Assembly: GCF_007625205.1 (NCBI RefSeq)
Contig: NZ_VMNI01000013.1
Location: forward strand, 96,827 to 160,826
Length of the DNA: 64,000 bases
DNA from: Denitromonas ohlonensis
GTDB taxonomy: Bacteria; Pseudomonadota; Gammaproteobacteria; Burkholderiales; Rhodocyclaceae
Direction: 5' to 3'
The notes under the pieces are model-generated. The model worked only from the letters and a program-made list of their open reading frames with translations, searched no databases and was not told the DNA's origin. The position numbers were made by a program, and so were the translations under genes. Positions 8,198 to 15,406 of this stretch are shown here, piece by piece (position 1 is the stretch's first letter; every line of letters begins with the position of its first letter).

Positions 8198-10305
8198 GCG
8201 GCCTCCGCGTGTGCACCAACTTCGACTGGCACGTGGAATGCGAACTCGGTGAATTCGCCACGCCGCGTGCTGATGCGTGCCCGGCTTCCGAGGCGTTTGA
8301 TGCAGTCGGCCACCAGATCAAGCCCGACGCCGCGCCCGGCGTCTTCGTCGCTGTCTTGTTCGGCGATGGCACTGATGCCCGGCTCGAACAAGTAGCGCAC
8401 CAGCCGGGACTCATCCATGGTCGCGGCGGCTTCAGCACTCAGGCGACCCTTGTTGACGAGTCGAGCGCGGAGTGTGTCGAAGTCGATGCCGCCGCCGTCG
8501 TCGCGCACGCGCAGTTCGATCATGCCGGGAGCGGACGCCGCCGCAAATACCGATACCGTGCCGTAGCAACGCTTGTTGGCTGATCGCCGCGCATCGACGG
8601 GCTCAATGCCGTGGGCGACCGCGTTCCGAACGAGCTGAATGGCCACGTCGCGGATGTCGGCCAATCGATTCTCGGTGCAATGGGCCAAGGCGCGCAGGTC
8701 GGAGAGGAAGCGCACATCCTTGTGGCGCCGGCCAGCGGTCGACAAGGCGATCTCTTCAAGGGCGGCGGACATGCGCGTTACCGGCGTGGTGGTGTTCGCT
8801 GCCGCACGCGGCGCCGCGGCGTCGAGGCGTTCGACGATTGCCTCAAGCACCGACTGGCGTTCGTACATTTCATCGAGTCGAACGCTCAAGCTCAGAACGT
8901 CGTCACCGGACAGATCGTTGCGACGGCGCAGGACAACCAGCTCATCTTCGAAGTGTTGTGCGGTGGCGACGAAGAAATCGAGTCCCAGGCCGATTGCGTC
9001 GCCCTTGAGCGCGTGAACCGACTGAAATATCAGGCGCACGATGTCGGCGTAGTTGGCGTTGCCGCGATCAGTCGCCCTGCGCAAGATGGCATTGATGGTT
9101 TCGACGCGCTGGCGGCTGGCCTTGACGAACTCATGCAAGGTGGCCACGTCCTTGCCCATCAGGCGCAGATAGATCTCGACTTCGGCACGGCTTTTGTGGC
9201 GGGCTTGCTCGATTTCATGGATCAGGCGCATGCGTTGAGTGGCATCTTGTGCGGTCACCAGGACATGCGAGAAATTGCCTTGGGTGTCGGTGATGCGCGC
9301 GAACTGAAAGCTCAGGTGCCGCGTTTTGGCAGCATCGTCACCCACGGTGAGTTCGACGTCGCTGAGCGGGTTGAGCGATTTCACCAGGTTTTCGCGCACG
9401 CGCCCCTCGACAAGCATGGTCAAGTAGCTCGTGGCCGCTTGGCAGACCTCGTCGGACACCATCTCGCTGAGCAAGTCGGGAAAGGACACGCCGGGGCTGA
9501 TCTGACGGTGCAGAATTCGTGAAAGCGATGCGGAGGTGGTTTGGCCGATGTTGAGATGGGCGTCGAGGAGAAACAGGCCGTCGCTGACATTCTCCAGAAC
9601 CTCGCCGGTCTCACGTCGTGCGGCGCCCAGTTTGTGATCGTTGTGCAGCAGGGTACGCATGGACACCAGCGCGATATACAGAAAGTTGGCAAAGGCGACG
9701 AACAAGCCGGCAAGCTGGGCCAGTCGCAACTGCTCTGTCGCGTCGTTTGCCAGGCGCTGGGTTTCGGCTAACAGCGTGGTTACCTCGGGCGCCGAACGGT
9801 AGTAGAAGCGTTGCATGTAGCTGTAAGCGTAGGCCACGTACGCACTTGTGTTTCCGCGCTGGACTCGCAATGTGGCAATGGCGTCTTCAATAGCCTTGAA
9901 TTGCCCTTCGATGCTGGCGAGTGCGTCGAGTAACGCTGGTTGAGTGAGTGGGGTGACCGCCAGCGGCTCTTGGCCAGAACGTTCCAGCGTGCCACCCGAT
10001 TTGAGCGTGACGAGGGCTGCCATGAGTTTGCCGGCCAGAAACTCAGTTTCTTCGACGAAGTCGGTGGGTACCTCGATGTCGCGCAGTCGGAGAATGTTCA
10101 TTTCCGATGTTTGACGTTGCAATTCGAGCGTCATTTCGCGCAATTGTTGGGCGGCGATGAGCCGGGCCGCATAGTCGCGGGATTGCTGGGCAAAGTGGAG
10201 CGTGATCGCGACCACGACCAATGTACTGACAAGGAAAATGGCGATTGCGACCATCAGGCCACGATAGCGGCCAAGGATGCCTTTTTCGTTGATTGCTGTG
10301 CTCAC
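8194..10305 (-). CDS. Membrane CheA-like hybrid sensor kinase with Hpt domain
   Basis: A 703-residue sensor kinase. Domains in order: TM1 (about 16-37), a periplasmic helical sensor region (38-196), TM2 (197-217), a PAS-like domain (235-355), a coiled stretch, an Hpt domain with the phospho-acceptor H431 in SVHALKGDAIGL, and a CheA-type HATPase (N box in LVRNAVAHGIE, G1 box DDGGGID, G2 box GRGVGLDLV). Unlike CheA it is membrane bound and has no CheW-like regulatory domain at the C-terminus. It heads the operon with a CheY-like receiver and CheX. Signal and output are unknown. Confidence 0.85.
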   Translation of the reverse strand: MSTAINEKGILGRYRGLMVAIAIFLVSTLVVVAITLHFAQQSRDYAARLIAAQQLREMTLELQRQTSEMNILRLRDIEVPTDFVEETEFLAGKLMAALVTLKSGGTLERSGQEPLAVTPLTQPALLDALASIEGQFKAIEDAIATLRVQRGNTSAYVAYAYSYMQRFYYRSAPEVTTLLAETQRLANDATEQLRLAQLAGLFVAFANFLYIALVSMRTLLHNDHKLGAARRETGEVLENVSDGLFLLDAHLNIGQTTSASLSRILHRQISPGVSFPDLLSEMVSDEVCQAATSYLTMLVEGRVRENLVKSLNPLSDVELTVGDDAAKTRHLSFQFARITDTQGNFSHVLVTAQDATQRMRLIHEIEQARHKSRAEVEIYLRLMGKDVATLHEFVKASRQRVETINAILRRATDRGNANYADIVRLIFQSVHALKGDAIGLGLDFFVATAQHFEDELVVLRRRNDLSGDDVLSLSVRLDEMYERQSVLEAIVERLDAAAPRAAANTTTPVTRMSAALEEIALSTAGRRHKDVRFLSDLRALAHCTENRLADIRDVAIQLVRNAVAHGIEPVDARRSANKRCYGTVSVFAAASAPGMIELRVRDDGGGIDFDTLRARLVNKGRLSAEAAATMDESRLVRYLFEPGISAIAEQDSDEDAGRGVGLDLVADCIKRLGSRARISTRRGEFTEFAFHVPVEVGAHAEAA

Positions 10306-10378
10306 ATGCTGTCTCCCGGTGTGTGCAGCTCTTGGCCCGAGTGTTGGAGCACGTGGGTGGCTGCTTTATTGTCGGATG

Positions 10379-10407
10379 TTATGCTACGGTATTAATACAT
10401 ACGACAA
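10379..10407. promoter_or_regulatory. Possible member of the ATACG/CGTAT operator family upstream of the sensor kinase
   Basis: The sequence contains TATGCTACGGTATTAATAC followed by ATACGACA, 74 bp before the kinase start at 10305. It shares the GTATGNTAC-like words of the sites at 24177, 33559 and 36951 but has a poorer overall match, so membership is uncertain. Confidence 0.3.
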
Positions 10408-10452
10408 TGCGTGGAAGCAAGTGCGATTTTTGATAACGCGGATTAGTTGAAT

Positions 10453-10481
10453 GGCATGCGCCCGCTTCGTGGGCGCATGCC
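10453..10481 (-). terminator. Hairpin downstream of the MalT-like regulator
   Basis: A perfect 11-bp stem (GGCATGCGCCC / GGGCGCATGCC) with a 7-base loop lies 38 bp past the stop of the minus-strand regulator gene. The T-run after it is weak, so termination may be partial or Rho-assisted. Confidence 0.55.
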
Positions 10482-10518
10482 AAGCTGGCGCGATTTGGGG
10501 GCAGAACGCCCGGAGATG

Positions 10519-13269
10519 CTAGCGGTTGAGCAAGCCTGCGCGCTTGGCGCGGAAGATGGCGGCCGAGCGGTTGCGCACGCGCAACTTCAGGTACAGATTG
10601 TGTAGATGCCACTTGACGGTGCCGACCGTGAGACCGAGCCGGTCGGCGATTTCCTGATTGGAAAGGCCGCTGTCCAGGTAGCCGAGCAACTCGACTTCAC
10701 GGCTGGTGGGGGCGTCAACGTCGAGGTCTTCTGGCGACACGGACGCGGCCTCGCCGTCGGGCGCAGACGCGTTCGCCGCGGAAATGCGCTGCGTCATGTC
10801 GTTGAAGAAGGCGATTTCCTGCTCGTTGACCAGTGGCCAGGTCTTCTTCGGGTCGGCCAGCAAGAGCGGGCGAATCACATCGGCGTACTCGATGAAGGGC
10901 TGGAGTATGCGACGTGAGGCGGCGATGCTGGTGGTGCGCAAGAGTGTCTTGGAGGCCTGCGCCGTGTGGCCCGTTGCCGCTTCGATCTCGAGTCGGATCA
11001 GTAGCAGTTGCACCTGCCAGTTGGCCGAGGAGCCTTTGAGCGCGGTGCGCAGTTCTGCTTCGGTGGTCGACAGGGCGGTGGGAAAGTCGCGTTGGGCGAT
11101 CAGCCAGGCGATGCGCGCGGTGAGCAGGGCGCGGCGTGCACTGGCCAGCTCCGCCGCGGGAAAGGCGGGCGGGCGGGCGCTGAGTGATTCTTCAAGGTCT
11201 TGGCGGCGAACCCAATCGGTAGCGGCATCGATGCGTCCGAGGCGAACCAATCGCACCAGGACCGCGCAGTGCAGCATCAGTTGCAGACGCGGGGGAAAGC
11301 ATGCGGCGATGGCGTCGAGATGGCGGGGGGCGAACTCGGAGTCGGCGGTGCCGTCCCACAGACGAACCGCGACCTCAAGGCCGATCTTGGCGGTCTCGAT
11401 AAATCCGTGGTGTTTGGCCTGACTGAGCCCCTGAAGCACGCGCTCTTTGGCATCGAGCACGTCGCCGCGCTCTAGCGACATGCGTGCAGCAATCATGTCC
11501 ATGGTCGACACGATGGCGGCCGCAGCGCCGAGTTCATTGCGTGCCCGGGCGATGGCTTCGTCGAGCGCATGGTCGACGAAGGTCAGGTCGCCTTCTTCGA
11601 CATCGATGAGTGCTTCCAGACAACTGATCCAGGCCATTCCGTATTCGCTGCCGGTGCGGCTCATGGCTTTGCGGGCCGTGAGAATCGCACGCCGCGCGGT
11701 ACGGATATCGTGATCTGCAATCCCAGAGGTGCTTAACACGCAGGCGACGCCCGAGGTTTCGAAGGGGTCGAGTCCGTCATCAGCTTCAAGCCAGCGTTCG
11801 GCGCGTTGTCGGGCTTCGGGAATGCGATCGAGCGAAAACAGGATGACCGACAACACCGCTTGTTTGCGGTGGGCCATGCGCTCGTCAAGTTCGTCCCCCT
11901 CGGCTTCGCGATGGCGCATTGAGGCCAGCACGCGGTAGGCCTTTTCGTACTGGCGCGCAAACACCATGGCCCACACGTACCAGTACTGGGCTTCGTCCGA
12001 AGGGAAGGCGTCGATCGCCAGCAGGCGCTCATAGGCGCTGATGTAGTACTGGTGCCGGCCATGGTCGCGGACTTGTCCGGCAGCGCGCGCGGCGAGCAAT
12101 TCGCCGGCCTGGCCGCCGTCGTGAATGGCCAATGCGAACTCGAACGCATCCTGGAGGTGGTTGTGACGGCGGCACCAGTCGAGAGCTCGTGCGAGCACGG
12201 CATGGCGTTCGGCTTCACTGCGCAAGGCGTGTGCTTCCCTGCGCAGGTAGTTGCTGAACAGGCCATGAAAGCGGTACCAGCCTGGACGGCCGGTGGCCGG
12301 GAAAATCATCAGGTTCAACCGGATCAGTTCTGCCAGCAATTCGGCGCTGCGCGGGTTCTGCGTGACGTGGGCGCACAGCTCAGCGTGAAAGGTGTTGAGG
12401 TCTGCGATCTCAAACAGGAAGTTCGTGATCTCAGGGTCGATGGCGCCCAGCACGCGACGGGCGAGGGTGTCTGTCAGTGGCGTGTCAAGCGTGATGCCGG
12501 CGCGAATTGATTGCGGATCAACATGCGAGGACATGGCCACATGCATCAGGCGCACTGCTGCGGGCCAACCCTCTGTCTGGAGCAGAATGTCGCGCGCCTG
12601 GTCGGGGGTGAGGTTCAGTGGGGCCGCATTTGCGGTTTCGAACAGGGTACGGATCTGATCGGCGTTCAGGGCCAGATCCGTTGGTCTGACCTGCTGCACC
12701 TTGCCTTCGAGGCGCAGGCGATGAAATTGGTCGGGCGGCATGTCAATGCCGGTGACGATGACGTGCAAGCGTGTCTGACGACCGAGCAGAAGGCGCTCGA
12801 TGAGGTGGGCGAGTTCGGCGTCGCGTGTGGGGTCGAAGCCGTCGATGATCAGCACGGCGTCGTGGTCGAGTCGCGCGGCGGCAGCTTGCATGCTGTCGAT
12901 GAGCGAATCGGTTTCGATCATCGGACTGGCGCAGAACATGAGCCCGACGCCTTCACTTTCGCAGCCTAGGAGGGCTTCGATGCGCATTACCGTTGCGCCA
13001 AAGTCAGCGTCGCCTTCGTCGAGCGAGTGCAGCAAAGCAGCATGACCCGCGGTCTGAAGCGTTCTGGCAACCGTCGAGGCGAAGACCGTTTTTCCGTATC
13101 CGGTCGGTGCGCCGACCAGCAGCAGCGAAGGCAGTGCGGCGATGTCGGAATATCGCTGAATGGTCTGTGTCAGGACCGGAGTGAACGGCGCGACCGGCGT
13201 CGAAAACGCATTCGCTAATTCAGCCGATGATGTGGGCGCAGTCGGCTGTTTTTTTGACGCACGCGTCAA
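10519..13269 (-). CDS. MalT/AlkS-like LuxR-family ATP-dependent regulator
   Basis: A large STAND-type regulator of about 916 residues. It has a Walker A motif GAPTGYGKT (residues 53-61), a Walker B-like DAVLIIDGFD, a winged-helix and TPR-like superhelix in the middle, and a C-terminal LuxR helix-turn-helix (REVELLGYLDSGLSNQEIAD, then TVGTVKWHLHNLYLKL). I prefer the TTG start at 13269 because AAGGAGA lies 6 bases upstream; a GTG at 13326 is also possible. It is divergent from the molybdoenzyme operon with a 305-bp intergenic region, so it is the prime candidate activator of that operon. MalT-type proteins are switched on by a small-molecule inducer plus ATP; the inducer is unknown. Confidence 0.9.
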   Translation of the reverse strand: MTRASKKQPTAPTSSAELANAFSTPVAPFTPVLTQTIQRYSDIAALPSLLLVGAPTGYGKTVFASTVARTLQTAGHAALLHSLDEGDADFGATVMRIEALLGCESEGVGLMFCASPMIETDSLIDSMQAAAARLDHDAVLIIDGFDPTRDAELAHLIERLLLGRQTRLHVIVTGIDMPPDQFHRLRLEGKVQQVRPTDLALNADQIRTLFETANAAPLNLTPDQARDILLQTEGWPAAVRLMHVAMSSHVDPQSIRAGITLDTPLTDTLARRVLGAIDPEITNFLFEIADLNTFHAELCAHVTQNPRSAELLAELIRLNLMIFPATGRPGWYRFHGLFSNYLRREAHALRSEAERHAVLARALDWCRRHNHLQDAFEFALAIHDGGQAGELLAARAAGQVRDHGRHQYYISAYERLLAIDAFPSDEAQYWYVWAMVFARQYEKAYRVLASMRHREAEGDELDERMAHRKQAVLSVILFSLDRIPEARQRAERWLEADDGLDPFETSGVACVLSTSGIADHDIRTARRAILTARKAMSRTGSEYGMAWISCLEALIDVEEGDLTFVDHALDEAIARARNELGAAAAIVSTMDMIAARMSLERGDVLDAKERVLQGLSQAKHHGFIETAKIGLEVAVRLWDGTADSEFAPRHLDAIAACFPPRLQLMLHCAVLVRLVRLGRIDAATDWVRRQDLEESLSARPPAFPAAELASARRALLTARIAWLIAQRDFPTALSTTEAELRTALKGSSANWQVQLLLIRLEIEAATGHTAQASKTLLRTTSIAASRRILQPFIEYADVIRPLLLADPKKTWPLVNEQEIAFFNDMTQRISAANASAPDGEAASVSPEDLDVDAPTSREVELLGYLDSGLSNQEIADRLGLTVGTVKWHLHNLYLKLRVRNRSAAIFRAKRAGLLNR

Positions 13270-13574
13270 GACGGTCTCCTTCGTGTTGTCTCGTCCTCCC
13301 TCCGGTGTTTTTTGTCTTCTGTCCACCGCGCTTGCTGAGGCATGTCAGCGCGTCGGAACAGCTTGCAAACACCTGGAGCCAAGATTCTACCTTGTCAGGC
13401 GCGTCCTCTGTATCGATGAGATGCCCCTTGTTTGGGTGCCAAGCGATTTCGTCAGTCTCATTTTTACTATCCCTAACTCCGGGTAGGGGGTAGTCGGCTC
13501 GGTTCGGGGGATAAGTTCAGTCTTGGGTGGTGGGCTAGACACAGCCCCCCGAAAGGAAGTTTGAGGAGACTGAA
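13270..13574. other. Divergent intergenic region between regulator and molybdoenzyme operon
   Basis: About 305 bp without a gene. It must hold the promoters of the minus-strand MalT-like regulator and of the plus-strand molybdoenzyme operon. The only outstanding element is the 17-bp motif at 13472-13488. Confidence 0.6.
13472..13488 (+). promoter_or_regulatory. 17-bp motif CCTAACTCCGGGTAGGG upstream of molybdoenzyme operon
   Basis: The same word with two differences occurs at 20239-20255 in front of the norQ-like gene. Here it ends 86 bp before the TTG start of the gamma gene, in the other case 94 bp before the ATG. Equal placement suggests an activator site, possibly for the adjacent MalT-like regulator. 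Confidence 0.6.
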
Positions 13575-14201
13575 TTGCGTACACGTCGTGTGAATGATGT
13601 GGCCTCCCTGCTCGAGCCAGGTGCTGCGGGATGGGATGCCGCCGGATTCGAACCGGTAGCAATGATGCCAGCACCACTGGCGATGCAGCCGACGGAATAC
13701 ATCCGTGTGAAATGGGAGGGCCGCGAGTATGGCAGCGATCCCGGCCTCAAGGTGGCCAGTGTCCATGACGGCAAGCGTTGGGTGTTGTGTGCGCGGTGGT
13801 CAGGGGTGAGTCCGTCCGGCATCGACTTTCCCGACGCCATCGCCGTGGCGCTGCCCGTGCGCAACGATCCGCCGCTGATCTTGATGGGTATGGATGGCGC
13901 ACCTATCCAGTACCTGCGTTGGCAATCCAACAAGCCCGCACTGCGTTCGATCGTTGCGACTGGCATCGGCCACTCTGAAAACGGACCAAAGATGGCGGCG
14001 ATGAGCGTCAAGGCTCACACCAACGGCGAGCAGTGGGATGTGGTGATGAGCCGTTCGCTGGGTGGCGAAGGGGAAGTGGCGCCTTTGCTTGCGGGCCAGA
14101 AAACCAAGATCGGCTTTGCGGTGTGGCGCGGCGCCAACGAAGAGCGCGGCGGCATCAAGGCGTTTTCCATCGACTGGATCGAGCTGGCCCTCGACGCCTG
14201 A
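13575..14201 (+). CDS. Gamma (haem b) subunit of ethylbenzene-dehydrogenase-type molybdoenzyme
   Basis: A 208-residue protein of the EB_dh family (EbdC/DdhC/SerC type), which binds one haem b and passes electrons out of the complex. In EbdC the haem ligands are a Met and a Lys; likely equivalents here are M104 or M106 (LILMGMDGAP) and K195 (GGIKAFSIDW). The TTG start is set by GAGGAG 6 bases upstream. No Sec or Tat signal is visible, so it would have to be exported with the alpha subunit. It is unusually placed first in the operon (gamma, beta, alpha, delta), whereas ebd-type clusters usually run alpha, beta, gamma, delta. Confidence 0.82.
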   Translation: MRTRRVNDVASLLEPGAAGWDAAGFEPVAMMPAPLAMQPTEYIRVKWEGREYGSDPGLKVASVHDGKRWVLCARWSGVSPSGIDFPDAIAVALPVRNDPPLILMGMDGAPIQYLRWQSNKPALRSIVATGIGHSENGPKMAAMSVKAHTNGEQWDVVMSRSLGGEGEVAPLLAGQKTKIGFAVWRGANEERGGIKAFSIDWIELALDA

Positions 14202-14218
14202 CCCTCAAGGAGAAGCAA

Positions 14219-15406
14219 ATGAGCAAGCGACAAGTGGCCATGGTGATGGACTTGAACAAGTGCATCGGCTGTCAGACCTGCACGGTGGCCTGTAAAACCT
14301 TGTGGACACGGCGGGAAGGCATGGAGCACATGCTGTGGAACACCGTGAACACCCAGCCAGGCACCGGTACCCCGCATCATTTCGAGCAGATGGGCGGCGG
14401 CTTCAAGGATGGCAAGGCGCAGCCTGGCATTCGGCCGACGGTGGAAGATTTCGGCAAGGCGTGGGAGTTCAATCACGAGGAGGTGTTCAACGGCGGAAAG
14501 AACGATATCTCCCTGGCTGCCGATGGTGGCAAATATGGCAAGGGGCCGAACTGGGATGAAGACCAGGGCGATGGTCAGTTCCCCAACAGTCACTATTTCT
14601 ACATGCCGCGGATTTGCAATCACTGCACGCACCCGGCCTGCCTTGAAGCCTGTCCGCGCAAGGCGATCAGCAAGCGCGAGGAAGACGGGATCGTTCTGAT
14701 CGACGAAGACCGTTGCAAGGGTTACCGCTTCTGCCAGGAAGCCTGCCCCTACAAAAAGATCTATTACAACGAGCAAGAAGGCGTGTCGCAGAAGTGTATC
14801 TTCTGCTTTCCGAGGATCGACGAGGGCGTGACCACGGCTTGCTCACGTCAATGCCCGGGCCGGGTGCGCTTTGTTGGTTACCTGGATGATCCGGAAGGCC
14901 CGATCTGGAAGCTGGTGCACAAATGGAAGGTGGCGCTGCCATTGCATTCTGAATATGGCACCGAGCCCAATGTGTTCTACGTCCCGCCCTTGTCGCCGCC
15001 GAAAATCGACGACGAGGGCAACCCGACCGAGGAACCGCGTATTCCCACTGAGTACCTCGAGTACCTGTTTGGCGACCGCGTCAAAGAGGCGCTGGAGACG
15101 GTGCGTATCGAGCGTGAGAAGAGCAAACGCGGCGAGGAGTCCGAACTGATGGATTTGCTCATCGCGCGCAAGTGGCTCGACATGTTCGGGCCTTTCCAGA
15201 ACCACCCGCGCGACGCGGCGCGCATGCGTCCGATCCCGGCCAATCGGCAGGGTTTCAAAAATCCGCTGGGCGGCAACGACCCGTTCTCGTCCGATGAGGA
15301 TATGGCCGCGCTCAACGGTGGCGCCATGGGCGATAGCAAACCGGCCGGCGTCTCGCCGATCAAGTTCTTCACCAAGGATCAGTACAAAAACGGAGGCCGG
15401 TCATGA
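14219..15406 (+). CDS. Beta (iron-sulfur) subunit of DMSO-reductase type II molybdoenzyme
   Basis: A 395-residue ferredoxin-like subunit of the EbdB/NarH/SerB family that wires the molybdenum subunit to the haem subunit. Four cysteine groups are visible: CIGCQTCTVAC near the N-terminus, CNHCTHPACLEACP, CKGYRFCQEACPYKK and CIFCFPRIDEG...CSRQCPGRVR, enough for three [4Fe-4S] and one [3Fe-4S] cluster. The aromatic residue in CKGYRFC takes the place of the missing fourth cysteine of one group, as in NarH. An AAGG-type ribosome site precedes the ATG at 14219. Its stop overlaps the alpha start (ATGA). Confidence 0.92.
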   Translation: MSKRQVAMVMDLNKCIGCQTCTVACKTLWTRREGMEHMLWNTVNTQPGTGTPHHFEQMGGGFKDGKAQPGIRPTVEDFGKAWEFNHEEVFNGGKNDISLAADGGKYGKGPNWDEDQGDGQFPNSHYFYMPRICNHCTHPACLEACPRKAISKREEDGIVLIDEDRCKGYRFCQEACPYKKIYYNEQEGVSQKCIFCFPRIDEGVTTACSRQCPGRVRFVGYLDDPEGPIWKLVHKWKVALPLHSEYGTEPNVFYVPPLSPPKIDDEGNPTEEPRIPTEYLEYLFGDRVKEALETVRIEREKSKRGEESELMDLLIARKWLDMFGPFQNHPRDAARMRPIPANRQGFKNPLGGNDPFSSDEDMAALNGGAMGDSKPAGVSPIKFFTKDQYKNGGRS

